Shown piece after piece: positions 35,950-44,634 of a DNA stretch of 64,000 nucleotides. The position numbers and the translations under genes are program-made. The stretch spans positions 682,001 through 746,000 of the forward strand of contig CAWJSE010000002.1 of NCBI GenBank assembly GCA_963845445.1, read 5' to 3'. How positions within the stretch are numbered: position 1 is the first letter of the stretch; each line of letters begins with the position of its first letter. The notes beneath the pieces were generated by a model. It saw only the letters and a program-made list of their open reading frames with translations, searched no databases and was not told the origin of the DNA. This stretch comes from JABDBL01 sp963845445. Lineage in GTDB: Bacteria; Cyanobacteriota; Vampirovibrionia; Obscuribacterales; Obscuribacteraceae.

Positions 35950-36501
35950 CTAGCTCGTTTGTTTTTTTTGGTGTCTGAAGAATCTTCCCTGAGAATGTTC
36001 TGCTTCAGTTATTTTCAAACAAGCATATTCGACTAGCTCCTCGGGGGATAATTTAGGATCGAGACAAATAGCATTTTGGGGCTCTTCCAGAGTATCAAAC
36101 TGACTGCGCAATAATTCAGGATTCATAAATTCGTGCTTCCTTTTAATTACTCTTTCGGATATCAATTCATAATCACCTTTCAGGTACAGCACATAACTTT
36201 GCTTTACCTTCGCTAATATTAATTTCCGGTAGTCATTCTTTAAAGCCGAACAGGCTATAACCACATTTTCCTCGCTTTCTACAAACCCGCATACCAATGC
36301 GGCAAGAGTTTGCAGCCATAGATTACGATCCTCGTCTGTTAAAGGCAGGCCCCTTTTCATTTTTGCTTTACTAGCCAATGAATGATATTGATCGGCATCT
36401 ATAAATATAAAGTCCAACCTTTTGGCTAGCTTTGCCCCTATTAGACTTTTTCCCGAACCACTAACCCCCATGATTAATAAAACAATAGATTGGGAAGACA
36501 A
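35950..36501 (-). CDS. Gluconokinase
   Basis: This P-loop kinase of 183 residues phosphorylates D-gluconate to 6-phosphogluconate, feeding the pentose-phosphate or Entner-Doudoroff pathway. The Walker A motif is 'MGVSGSGKSLIGAKLA'. The family signatures 'FIDADQYHS' with 'KMKRGLPLTDEDRNLWL', 'VIACSALKNDYRKLI' and 'YLKGDYELISERV' are typical of the thermoresistant GntK/IdnK group. The start is a TTG at 36501 with 'GAGGA' upstream. It stands alone, convergent with the aldo/keto reductase. Confidence 0.9.
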   Translation of the reverse strand: MSSQSIVLLIMGVSGSGKSLIGAKLAKRLDFIFIDADQYHSLASKAKMKRGLPLTDEDRNLWLQTLAALVCGFVESEENVVIACSALKNDYRKLILAKVKQSYVLYLKGDYELISERVIKRKHEFMNPELLRSQFDTLEEPQNAICLDPKLSPEELVEYACLKITEAEHSQGRFFRHQKKQTS

Positions 36502-36553
36502 GTATTTATCCTCAGGATATAAATAAGAGACTCAAATCAAGTAGGGAAAAATT

Positions 36554-37660
36554 TTGTTGCGCCAAACCATTAGCATTTTTTTTAGCCTATCATTAAGTTT
36601 GTCATTGATTCAACTCACTTGCTCAGCCCAAAATGATGATTCGATGACCACTAAAGCTTCTAATACCAATACATCTAATAGTTTATCGAACAATTCAAGC
36701 GTAAAATCTACCGGTCGACCATTGATGTTGTATGGTCGTATTGAGCAACTGGCCGGCGGCACAGGCGCTCAATTTCCGGTACTGAAAGAACAAACAGCTC
36801 AGCTAGATAAACGTCAATTACCAAAAACTGTTCAAAAGGGCCAAGCTAGCGCTTTTTCAGGTTCTGTGGTGCGCTCATTCCCCGAACAATTTGGCGGCAC
36901 ATGGGGAGGACATTTGAAAATATGGACTTCACAAATGGATGCGATTTGTTGGCAACTTGATTCTGACGAAGCAAATCATACCCGGCAACTGATGGTTCCA
37001 GGAAGAGAGGGCACTGTAAATTTTTACTTTAATCAAGGCCCGGGCGGCAAAATAAATCTTGAACCCGCCCAAGTAATTTTTATGGTACCCATGAAAGACA
37101 CCAACATGCAGCAAGAATTAAATACTATTATAGGCGCAGACGGCTCAGGCCAAAAGGGCGGGTTAAACTTGCCCGGAATGGATTCCAGGCAAATGGCTAG
37201 TGTAATGCAACAAATGGCCAATACAATGACTGTACCTATTATGGTCAGCTTCGGCAATATCGATCGTCCTGATATCAAAGGAGTTTCCGGCAATCAAATA
37301 AGAGCTAATCTTTTAAGCAATACCATCAGACAATTAAGTCCCTCTGTTTTAGAGGAACAGATAGTGTGCCAAGAAACTCAACGTAATAATAAGACCGGTA
37401 AAGTTCGCCAAGAATATTCAGAAACAGTGGTGAGATTTACAAGCCAAAATGCTAATACTCTTTACGTACAAGCAGCTGCTGTAAACTACACTTTAAATCG
37501 TCAATTTGAGCGGAAACTTATTTTGTACGGCACTGTGCAGAAAGGGCAAGTTATGGCAGACCCCAGTACTTCACTTGGCGGCTTGATGCCAGGTAATAGC
37601 CAATTGCTGCCACAATTACCAGATGGTCGAAATTCATTGCAAAATTTACTGCCACGCTAA
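36554..37660 (+). CDS. Secreted protein of unknown function
   Basis: The 368-residue protein has an N-terminal signal peptide ('ISIFFSLSLSLSLIQLTCSA') and is otherwise unrecognised. After a Ser/Asn/Thr-rich linker come two similar beta-rich halves: one with 'GRIEQLAGG' near residue 57 and one with 'YGTVQKGQV' near the end. A Met/Gln-rich middle segment contains 'MDSRQMASVMQQMANTM'. The phrase 'FPEQFGGTWGGHLKIWTSQM' looks like a conserved surface motif, but I cannot place it. The start is one of two adjacent TTG codons. It may be an envelope-associated protein; no function is proposed. Confidence 0.65.
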   Translation: MLRQTISIFFSLSLSLSLIQLTCSAQNDDSMTTKASNTNTSNSLSNNSSVKSTGRPLMLYGRIEQLAGGTGAQFPVLKEQTAQLDKRQLPKTVQKGQASAFSGSVVRSFPEQFGGTWGGHLKIWTSQMDAICWQLDSDEANHTRQLMVPGREGTVNFYFNQGPGGKINLEPAQVIFMVPMKDTNMQQELNTIIGADGSGQKGGLNLPGMDSRQMASVMQQMANTMTVPIMVSFGNIDRPDIKGVSGNQIRANLLSNTIRQLSPSVLEEQIVCQETQRNNKTGKVRQEYSETVVRFTSQNANTLYVQAAAVNYTLNRQFERKLILYGTVQKGQVMADPSTSLGGLMPGNSQLLPQLPDGRNSLQNLLPR

Positions 37661-37802
37661 TAAGTACTATAAATGGGCCAACAATAAGGATAAAATATAG
37701 ATTAGTGGAAGATAAGCCACCTAGATTCTGTCGCAATAAGAATGCGAAGCACAGATAGCGATGGAGTGGTAGTAAGCGATAGGCGGCGTAAGCGAAACAA
37801 TT

Positions 37803-38366
37803 ATGGAATTAAAAGAACTCGAAGAAATTGTCGAGAATATGGTTCTACAGCTTAGCTACCCTGGTCTAGATGCGCGTTCTTTAAATATTGCGCTACCAAT
37901 GGCAGCAACTGAAGCGCCAACGATTCTCTATGTTCAGGCGCTGGGTAGCGAAAGTGTCAATGTAAGATTAATAGCCTTACGCTGGTTTCAAAATAGAGTG
38001 GGAGCTGCCAAACATCACGTCAAAGCAATTGCTAGCCTATTAGAAAATACAGACTCTTGGATACGCAAAGAAGCAATCAAAGCAATTGAAATAACCAAAT
38101 TGTCTGATGCAAAAGTAATTTTGAAAATTTGCGAATTGCTTAAAGATGATGACCAAATTGTAAGGGTGGCAGCGGCAAAAGCTTTGGGTAATTTAGCGAA
38201 AGAAATGCCTAATGCAAATGAACGGAAAAGTAAATCAACTGACATGGATACCTTAGCAGAAACGATTATAAACTGCCTAAAAGAGGCGGCTGATGACCCA
38301 GTACAAGAAGTGCGTCACAAAGCAATAAAAGCTCTCAGAAAAATTGGTGCTTTCAGTACTTCTTAG
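37803..38366 (+). CDS. HEAT-repeat protein
   Basis: The 187-residue protein is made almost entirely of paired amphipathic helices with the HEAT/PBS-lyase-like pattern: 'NVRLIALRWFQNRVGA', 'DSWIRKEAIKAIEI', 'DQIVRVAAAKALGNLAKE' and 'VQEVRHKAIKALRKIGA'. Such alpha-solenoids act as protein-protein interaction scaffolds. There is no catalytic motif, so the partner and role are unknown. It is cytoplasmic, as no export signal is seen. It converges on the next minus-strand gene and overlaps it by 14 bases. Confidence 0.8.
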   Translation: MELKELEEIVENMVLQLSYPGLDARSLNIALPMAATEAPTILYVQALGSESVNVRLIALRWFQNRVGAAKHHVKAIASLLENTDSWIRKEAIKAIEITKLSDAKVILKICELLKDDDQIVRVAAAKALGNLAKEMPNANERKSKSTDMDTLAETIINCLKEAADDPVQEVRHKAIKALRKIGAFSTS

Positions 38367-38793
38367 CTTCTGTATCTTTTTTAATTTGGGCTAGTTGGTC
38401 AGCAAATTTACTATTTGTTAGCTCAACCCAGAAGTCATGCTCAAAATATTGTTCCAAATAGTTCAAGTTATATTTGGCGGCTTTGATAAAAGCCTTCAAT
38501 TGTTTGTTTAGTTTAATATTGATTTGCTTCAACTTAAGACAATCAGCTTTATTTAGGAAATTGCGCTTTTTTTTTAAAGCTGCCATCAGAGTGTAAAGAA
38601 AGAAGCTCTCAAGCTCCGCACAAAGAGCTAATTCCTCTTGAATTGCTTTTTCCGCCACGGTAAGGCGCTTATTGTATAGAACATATAGTGCTTTACTAAG
38701 CTGATTAATTACTACCGTAAGCGACTGGATACTTTTCAGGTAAGTCAAACTAAGACTATTAGCCATATCAGTATTTACTGAATCTTTAATCAT
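38353..38793 (-). CDS. Small helical hypothetical protein
   Basis: The product is about 146 residues, highly helical and rich in Leu, Lys, Ala and Glu, and is probably a coiled-coil protein ('SLTYLKSIQSLTVVINQLSK', 'KAIQEELALCAELESFFLY', 'INIKLNKQLKAFIKAA'). I placed the start at ATG 38793, because the in-frame start at 38850 would put the terminator hairpin of the preceding gene inside the coding sequence. The overall helical-bundle look resembles small export chaperones, but no family signature is present. Confidence 0.55.
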   Translation of the reverse strand: MIKDSVNTDMANSLSLTYLKSIQSLTVVINQLSKALYVLYNKRLTVAEKAIQEELALCAELESFFLYTLMAALKKKRNFLNKADCLKLKQINIKLNKQLKAFIKAAKYNLNYLEQYFEHDFWVELTNSKFADQLAQIKKDTEAKKY

Positions 38794-38833
38794 ATTTGTT
38801 CTGCCTGCGTTATTACTGAAATAGCATAAATTA

Positions 38834-38868
38834 AAAAGCCGCTTAGGCATACGCTTTAAGCGGCTTTT
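38834..38868 (-). terminator. Rho-independent terminator downstream of the RHH regulator
   Basis: A perfect 12-base stem (AAAAGCCGCTTA paired with TAAGCGGCTTTT) encloses an 11-base loop. On the minus strand it is followed by a run of T. It lies just after the stop of the RHH gene and before the next minus-strand gene. Confidence 0.85.
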
Positions 38869-38896
38869 ATAAATTGCTTAGGAGTCTATTGTAAGA

Positions 38897-39100
38897 CTAT
38901 GAGACAACTGTACTCAGTGATTCCGAGGTTTCCACAGTACTTACGCTGAAATTCTGTCCTTGAGTCCTGCGAAAGTTATCAAGATAACGTCTTAAGGCCT
39001 CACGTATTAAATCAGAACGAGTTCTGTGCTCGCATTTGGCTATAAAATCCACTTGCTCGAGCATAGCAGGCGGCAAAGCAATCAGTACCTTTTTGGGCAT
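38897..39100 (-). CDS. Ribbon-helix-helix (CopG/MetJ-like) DNA-binding protein
   Basis: The 67-residue protein carries a complete RHH fold. 'PKKVLIALPPAMLEQVDFIA' gives the DNA-contacting strand and first helix, and 'HRTRSDLIREALRRYLDNF' gives the turn and second helix. A Ser/Thr/Val-rich tail follows. I set the start at ATG 39100, which has 'GAGAGGA' eight bases upstream; the open frame reaches a TTG at 39244, but that extension overlaps a set of inverted repeats and looks like an untranslated leader. RHH proteins of this size are transcriptional repressors or antitoxins. No toxin partner is adjacent, so a regulator is more likely. A strong terminator follows. Confidence 0.85.
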   Translation of the reverse strand: MPKKVLIALPPAMLEQVDFIAKCEHRTRSDLIREALRRYLDNFRRTQGQNFSVSTVETSESLSTVVS

Positions 39101-39125
39101 ATGGCAAATCCTCTCATTTAGTAGC

Positions 39126-39211
39126 ACACCAGGTGTAATCATCAGACTCTCAGCGGGGTAAGAACTGAGAGCCTCGTACCTAACCGTTTCATCTTCAACG
39201 GATAACCGAGG
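39126..39211 (-). promoter_or_regulatory. Inverted-repeat-rich leader of the RHH regulator gene
   Basis: Three inverted repeats lie back to back before the RHH start. The first is ACACC-A-GGTGT at 39126-39136. The second is CTCTCAG-11-CTGAGAG at 39147-39171. The third is a nested pair, CCTCG...CGAGG enclosing CCGTT-8-AACGG, at 39172-39211. They could be RHH operators for autoregulation or hairpins in the mRNA leader. No known riboswitch consensus is recognised. Confidence 0.45.
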
Positions 39212-39663
39212 AGGGTGTTGTCGCAAAAAATCAACCACCTTCAATGAGAGAATACTTTACACACCTGGAGCAATATCGTAAAGGTCTAAAAGGGGCATAA
39301 AGGAGAATTTGATCAAAAAGCACATAAAAGCTTTTTACGAATTTGATAAAGCCAGTATTGCTGCCAGTTTTAGGCAATCAAGCGAATTAGGGTAAAATTT
39401 TCATATAGATGACATAATCACTTAAAGACATATCACCCTCTTGTATTTCATTCAAAGTGTGCTACTAAATACGCATGAATAGCGGATTACAATAATACGT
39501 GAAGATTTTGTTGTATACCTATAGGAAAATATTTGATTTTTTTTGGCGACCTTATATAATCTCACCTTCTGAAAACCTCACGGGCATCGCATTTGGTGCC
39601 AGATGGTGGTTGTAGAAACCCATATTTAACTTCTGAACAAGGACACAAGATTTAGGCAGAGCA
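39212..39663. other. Intergenic region between the RHH regulator and exonuclease III
   Basis: This divergent gap holds the upstream in-frame extension of the RHH frame (to 39244) and an A+T-rich region with no gene-like frame above about 30 codons. The promoter of exonuclease III is listed separately. A weak hairpin of AAAAAGC and GCTTTTT at about 39315-39336 has no clear role. Confidence 0.45.
39533..39560 (+). promoter_or_regulatory. Sigma-70-type promoter for exonuclease III
   Basis: A -35 TTGATT at 39533-39538 is separated by 16 bases from a perfect TATAAT at 39555-39560. Transcription would begin near 39567 and leave a leader of about 97 bases before the ATG at 39664. Confidence 0.6.
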
Positions 39664-40434
39664 ATGATAGTTGCTAGTTGGAACGTCAATTCGATAACAG
39701 TTAGGCAAGAGGCTGTACTTAAGTGGCTTGAAACTGCAAAGCCAGATGTGCTTTGCTTGCAAGAGACTAAAGTTATTAATGATAAGTTTCCAGCCGCAGC
39801 TTTCCAGCAAAGAGGGTATTACTGTGATTTTGTCGGACAACCCTCTTATAACGGGGTTGCCATCCTATCAAAAACACCATTGCTCAATGTTGAAAAGTAT
39901 ATAGAAAATACAGGCGATGAGAGTGCTAAACGTTTTATTAAAGGTGAAATCGGCAATTCTATAATAATCAATACTTATGTTCCAAATGGCCAAACAGTTG
40001 GTTCAGACAAATTTTCTTACAAGTTAAGTTTTTTAGAAGCAGTTAAAACATATTTATCGACAAAATATCAACCGACTGAGCACATTATTTGGTGTGGAGA
40101 TTTTAACATCGCTCCTGCTGGTATTGACACTTACGATGCCGGACTAACCGACGGTCTCATTATGTGCAGCGATAGCGAACGTCATTTGCTCTCTGAGTTG
40201 AATAATTGGGGCCTAATCGATACTTTTCGTATGCTTAATCAGGAAGCCGAACATTATTCATGGTGGGACTATAGAGAGGGTGCCTTTCGCAGAAATCTGG
40301 GTTATCGGATTGATCATGTCTGGGCTAGCCAGCCTTTAGCCAAGATATGCACCAAGGCTTTCATCGATAAGGAGCCCCGAAAATGGGATCGCCCATCAGA
40401 CCATGTTCCAGTTTTAGCAGAATTCAAAATTTGA
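39664..40434 (+). CDS. xthA: Exodeoxyribonuclease III
   Basis: This is an AP endonuclease/3'-5' exonuclease of base-excision repair, 256 residues, normal for bacterial XthA. The catalytic residues of the EEP fold are all visible: Asn in 'ASWNVNSI', Glu in 'LCLQETKV', Asp and Asn in 'WCGDFNIAP', Asp in 'YRIDHVW', and the final Asp-His in 'SDHVPVLAEF'. It acts on abasic sites in the cytoplasm. It is a single-gene transcript behind the promoter at 39533-39560. Confidence 0.95.
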   Translation: MIVASWNVNSITVRQEAVLKWLETAKPDVLCLQETKVINDKFPAAAFQQRGYYCDFVGQPSYNGVAILSKTPLLNVEKYIENTGDESAKRFIKGEIGNSIIINTYVPNGQTVGSDKFSYKLSFLEAVKTYLSTKYQPTEHIIWCGDFNIAPAGIDTYDAGLTDGLIMCSDSERHLLSELNNWGLIDTFRMLNQEAEHYSWWDYREGAFRRNLGYRIDHVWASQPLAKICTKAFIDKEPRKWDRPSDHVPVLAEFKI

Positions 40435-40617
40435 AAAAGAGGCTTTTAACAGAATTATTTTACATACATTTTCATTGAGGATATTTATTGATGCATTCTT
40501 TTGCCGCTTCAGTATGTCCAAAATTTAAGCCGCAGAAGACTGATCGCTTATTATTTATGGTCAATCATTAGATTGAAGTATTTCGCGAAAAAGTTTTTGA
40601 TGTAGTAGAACTATCTA

Positions 40618-42519
40618 TCAATAAGAAAAAAGAATGCTAGCTTTATCAATTTCATCGAGACCGGGATATCCTTCGGACATAATCAAATCAGCGACTTCAC
40701 CAGTCCTGCGAAAATATTTATCACTCGGTTTCTCTCCAGTAATTTTGCGAGTTAAATCTTGGCATAAAATATCAGCGGACGCTTGCAAAACTTTATTACC
40801 ACTGTTGTTTGCCCAGATTGCTGTCACTAATATAACGACAATATCCTGAACACTTTGCGACAGGTCAGCAATACGACATTGTCTATCTGCAAGTTTCAGT
40901 TGGTGTTTAACCATATTCTCACTTAACTCAAAAGGGGCTTCCCCTAGCATCGCTAAAGCAAAGTCTACGTGCTCTTGTAAAATAGGATTCAGTCCAGCTA
41001 ATTTCTGTTTATCCGCCGGCGCCAATGCTTTACCCATATACCAGAATGCATAGGGTATTAACTGATTTCGTAATGCCCAACCATGCAAAGGATTAAAAGG
41101 ATTCAGCCGTTTTATTTTGTGCTTCTCTAAAGCTTTACCGATTGGTTCAAAATATTTAACGCCGTGGGCTTTGGCCAATGATTTAAAAAATGCCATGCCA
41201 AGCATTTCTCCTTCACCTTCATAGATGCAAGGGGCCAGAAATTCGTGCACATTATCCCCAAACAAATGACCTTGTAAAAACGATCTACCGCCATGGGTTT
41301 TCATAAAATATTCTATTGCTACTTGCTTCTGTCCTTCACTTCCAAAGATTTTGGCGATGATACATTCAAGTTCACCGCGATAGCCTTTATCGAGTAGCCA
41401 TGAACCCCAGGCAACCAAAGCTTCTGACCCGGCAATTAAGCTGGCTGTCTGAGCCACTCGACGCTTAACTAACTCTCTTCGATCAATTGTTTGTCCATAC
41501 GTTTGCCTAAAATGTATCCAAGGCATAAGATTGCCAAGCATGACTTTCATTACTGCCGCAGAAGCTGAACACAAGGCAAGACGGCCTAAGTTTAAGCCAT
41601 GGTAAGCAATTGTCAGACCATCTCCTACTGGAGGCACTAATAAATTTTCCTTTGGCACTCTGAAATTTTTGAACTTGAGCCCGTGATTGTATAGACGTTT
41701 AACAGCGTGCAAACCATAACGAACAACTTGAAAATTTTCATTTTCTTGAGCAGGTAATTCAGCGATGAATACTGCCGGTTTATTATCAATCAAGCAGACC
41801 AAACCAATTGTGCGACCAGGTAAAGCATTAGTAATAAAAAGTTTCTCGCCGTTTATTTCATAATGATCATCCACCAAAGTAGCGGTCGTTTTTAATGCTG
41901 TTAAGTCTGACCCAGCTCCCGGCTCAGTAAGAGCAAAAGCAGAAAGCATCTCACCACTAGCTAGCTTTGGCAAATAACGACGCTTTTGCTCCTCATTACC
42001 AAAAGAGTTAAGAGGATCTACAGCTCCTATGCAGCCATGAACAGAGGCTAGAGCAGCATACATCGGTTCAATTAGGGCTACTTTGGAAAGAAAAGTCATG
42101 AACTGCCGAATATTGAGACCTTGTCCGCCGTATTCTTTGCTGATAAAGGCGCCCCAATATCCTGCTTTGGCCAAGTCATCAATTACAGTCTGGGAAACTT
42201 TGCCATTCTCATCATAGAGAGTACCTCTAGACTTATGCTCTTTTAAAAGTGCCAAAGAATTTTTTATTACAGGTACATCCAGGGCGTTTTCTTCCAATTT
42301 AGGAGTATTAAATAATTCCAGCGGAGTTACATTTTCCCAAATTGCTCGATGTATCGGACTATTGACAGTCTTATATTCCGGAGAAAACAAGGCTTCAACT
42401 TGATCATCAGCTCGATCTACAACCCCGGTTCGTTTTGCTTCTTCTTCTGTTTTACCGCCCATACGCAAAGCTTCTTCGGCAAAACTGGTTGAACGCTCTA
42501 AATCTTTAATTTCAGTCAC
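40618..42519 (-). CDS. Long-chain acyl-CoA dehydrogenase
   Basis: This FAD enzyme carries out the first step of fatty-acid beta-oxidation. At 633 residues it is much longer than short/medium-chain ACADs and has N- and C-terminal extensions as in VLCAD/FadE-like enzymes. The core is clear: 'GYWGAFISKEYGGQGL' (N-terminal domain), 'SAFALTEPGAGSDLTALKTT' (flavin/substrate loop), 'HGLNLGRLALCSASAAV' and the C-terminal helix domain 'MKTHGGRSFLQGHLFGD'. The catalytic base is probably the Glu of 'CIYEGEGEM'. The extension after about residue 465 is helical and may mediate membrane association. No other beta-oxidation gene is adjacent. Confidence 0.9.
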   Translation of the reverse strand: MTEIKDLERSTSFAEEALRMGGKTEEEAKRTGVVDRADDQVEALFSPEYKTVNSPIHRAIWENVTPLELFNTPKLEENALDVPVIKNSLALLKEHKSRGTLYDENGKVSQTVIDDLAKAGYWGAFISKEYGGQGLNIRQFMTFLSKVALIEPMYAALASVHGCIGAVDPLNSFGNEEQKRRYLPKLASGEMLSAFALTEPGAGSDLTALKTTATLVDDHYEINGEKLFITNALPGRTIGLVCLIDNKPAVFIAELPAQENENFQVVRYGLHAVKRLYNHGLKFKNFRVPKENLLVPPVGDGLTIAYHGLNLGRLALCSASAAVMKVMLGNLMPWIHFRQTYGQTIDRRELVKRRVAQTASLIAGSEALVAWGSWLLDKGYRGELECIIAKIFGSEGQKQVAIEYFMKTHGGRSFLQGHLFGDNVHEFLAPCIYEGEGEMLGMAFFKSLAKAHGVKYFEPIGKALEKHKIKRLNPFNPLHGWALRNQLIPYAFWYMGKALAPADKQKLAGLNPILQEHVDFALAMLGEAPFELSENMVKHQLKLADRQCRIADLSQSVQDIVVILVTAIWANNSGNKVLQASADILCQDLTRKITGEKPSDKYFRRTGEVADLIMSEGYPGLDEIDKASILFSY

Positions 42520-42598
42520 TTTTCAATGCCCTTATATCAACTAATTAAATCCTACAGATACATTAACTACTTACCACGTTTAAACTTACAAAGCGGTT

Positions 42599-43780
42599 TT
42601 AATGAAATATTCGCACAGATGGATCCTTTTTTAAATCGAATGCTATCTGGAATTCTTCACCCTCAAGCATACTCAATAACTTATTTCCGACCAATTCACG
42701 CCGCCAGCCTTTAAGAATAGCCTGGTCAATCTCTTCATGACAATGACGCTTAAAATTAGTTATGAGCTTTTGTATCTCATTACGAGTAGCTAAAAGCTCC
42801 GGTGCAATCTTAAGCTCATAAGCCTCGATTTTAAGCATTGCATACAATGTGTCGCCCGCTAAAGCATCATTTTCAGAAACTAACAGTGAAACCGGCCAAT
42901 TGGGCCAATCACTCTCAGGAGAACACACAGCTTTTTCGATCGTAGAAATGATTTTTTTCCCATAACGCCTAGCTTGTTCTAAATTGACTCCCCTCATCTC
43001 TTCAAAAGTTTTTATGTTACCAGGTAATTTTTTGCTCAATTCCAATATAGTATTGTCTGAAAGTATTGTTTTTAGTGGCCTATTTGTTTGCTCGGCTTCT
43101 TCTAAACGCAAGTCACAGAGTGCATTTAGAACGGCCAGCTTTTGTCGCGATAATCCCCTTGCACCTTTTATCCTTGTGAATGCATAGTCTTTTGCTTCGC
43201 AAGATACTTCGCGGGTAAAGTAAGATTTGCATTCATCTAACACCCATTCTAATCGCTTATGTTCTTCAAGCGATTGCATTAATCTGTCTGCTAATGAAAG
43301 CAAATGACAAACGTCTTCAAAAGCATACTCAAGTTGCAGTACTGATAACGGACGAAACAACCAGTCAGTGAAACTCTCACTCTTGTTGATTTGAATGCCA
43401 AGAATTTGGTCCAGTAATTTTTTATATCCTATCGGATATCCAAAACCTAGAAAACCAGCAGCAACCTGAGTGTCGAAAATATTCGAGGGCACCAAATTGC
43501 TTGATTGCCTAATAATATTCAAATCTTCTTTAGCAGCATGCAAGATTTTTGTGATTTGCTTATCTGCTACTTTGTGCCATAAATCATTCAATTCTAGTTT
43601 GGCCAGTGGATCAATAATGTAAACCCCTTTGTCGGTTGCTATTTGCAACAAAGCTAAAACCGGTTTGAATGTTTTTTCCGGAATAAATTCAAGATCGAGA
43701 GCAAAACGTCCCAGGCTATCAATTTCCTTACAAATTGCCGCTAAATCTTCTTGACTAACTATGGGTGTCATTGAATCCAT
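42599..43780 (-). CDS. rnd: Ribonuclease D
   Basis: This is a 3'-5' exoribonuclease in tRNA and structured RNA maturation, 393 residues. The DEDDy catalytic set is visible: Asp and Glu in 'FALDLEFIPEKT', Asp in 'HAAKEDLNII', and Tyr...Asp in 'LEYAFEDVCHLL'. An HRDC domain follows ('AFTRIKGARGLSRQKLAVLNAL' gives its first helices), with a second helical domain toward the C-terminus, as in E. coli RNase D. It overlaps the IMPase-family gene upstream by 13 bases, so the two are translated from one mRNA. Confidence 0.9.
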   Translation of the reverse strand: MDSMTPIVSQEDLAAICKEIDSLGRFALDLEFIPEKTFKPVLALLQIATDKGVYIIDPLAKLELNDLWHKVADKQITKILHAAKEDLNIIRQSSNLVPSNIFDTQVAAGFLGFGYPIGYKKLLDQILGIQINKSESFTDWLFRPLSVLQLEYAFEDVCHLLSLADRLMQSLEEHKRLEWVLDECKSYFTREVSCEAKDYAFTRIKGARGLSRQKLAVLNALCDLRLEEAEQTNRPLKTILSDNTILELSKKLPGNIKTFEEMRGVNLEQARRYGKKIISTIEKAVCSPESDWPNWPVSLLVSENDALAGDTLYAMLKIEAYELKIAPELLATRNEIQKLITNFKRHCHEEIDQAILKGWRRELVGNKLLSMLEGEEFQIAFDLKKDPSVRIFH

Positions 43781-44598
43781 GATGTAATAATTTTAGAGCG
43801 AAACCACTGCAAACTCCCCTTTTTTCCCATAATTATTGCTAGTGGATGGACGTATGAGTCGTGCGCATAATGCAATCGATCTTTCTCTGGACTGCCCACT
43901 TCAAGTCCAGCCGCCAAAGCTATGGCTACCGGACCCGCCGTATCCCAGACTTTTAGGCGACCTGCTAAATGTAATAGCACGTCAGCTTCATCCTCCAAAA
44001 TTCGGCTCAACTTATAACCGATACCGCCGGCTTGAATCATGTCTATATCGGGTACCTTTTCCAGCCAGGGGTTATTTTTTTTATCTCTGCGCCCTAATAT
44101 TACTCTTATTGATTTATTCTCCAAAGGTAAAATGGGTGGAATAGAATCGGTCTTTCCGCCACGCTCTACTCGCCAAGACCCAAGCCCTGGGCCACCATGA
44201 TAGAGCGTGCCGAAGGCAGGATTGTAAATCCAGCCATACACCGGTTCTCTAGCCCGAAGCAAACCAATCATAATGGAATATTGTGGATCATTAGCTAGAT
44301 AATGATAAGTGCCATCAATGGGATCAATCAACCATGTGTACTCGCTGTTAAGTAAAAATGTCTCTGGTAAAGCCTCTTCAGATATGATCATATGCTGAGC
44401 AAAACGATTTTGCAGCCTGTCTACTAGGAATTTCGAAATTTTTTCATCTGCCGTTGCTATAGATGAGTATTTATCAGGGCTTTGCGTTTCATCCGCACAG
44501 CTATAGTGTGGCTGCAAAAGCACCGCTAAATCACCAGCCTCACTTAGCAAATCTTGCAGGAAATAGATATCATTTTGAGAAATAATTTGTTGCGCCAT
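43768..44598 (-). CDS. Inositol monophosphatase-family phosphatase (CysQ/SuhB-like)
   Basis: This is a Mg-dependent phosphatase of 276 residues. The metal site is 'IISEEALP', 'YTWLIDPIDGTYHYL' and 'KVWDTAGPVAIALAAGLEV', the last being the family's WDxAxP motif. Members hydrolyse inositol-1-phosphate, 3'-phosphoadenosine-5'-phosphate or fructose-1,6-bisphosphate. Coupling to RNase D by a 13-base overlap would fit either SuhB-like regulation of RNA processing or removal of PAP, which inhibits exoribonucleases. That reading is inferred. The signature alone does not decide the substrate. Confidence 0.85.
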   Translation of the reverse strand: MAQQIISQNDIYFLQDLLSEAGDLAVLLQPHYSCADETQSPDKYSSIATADEKISKFLVDRLQNRFAQHMIISEEALPETFLLNSEYTWLIDPIDGTYHYLANDPQYSIMIGLLRAREPVYGWIYNPAFGTLYHGGPGLGSWRVERGGKTDSIPPILPLENKSIRVILGRRDKKNNPWLEKVPDIDMIQAGGIGYKLSRILEDEADVLLHLAGRLKVWDTAGPVAIALAAGLEVGSPEKDRLHYAHDSYVHPLAIIMGKKGSLQWFRSKIITSWIQ

Positions 44599-44634
44599 TA
44601 AGGTCTATGCGATCCAAACCACAGCAGGGAATCA

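Noticed and set aside
38794..38850. Upstream start of the helical hypothetical protein at 38850
   Set aside because: It would place the perfect terminator hairpin of the preceding gene inside the coding sequence.
39103..39244. 48-residue N-terminal extension of the RHH protein
   Set aside because: The extension has no RHH homology, covers the inverted repeats, and starts at a TTG, whereas ATG 39100 has a good ribosome binding site.
39309..39395. Short frame behind an AGGAG sequence
   Set aside because: It has a TTG start, only about 28 codons and no recognisable product.
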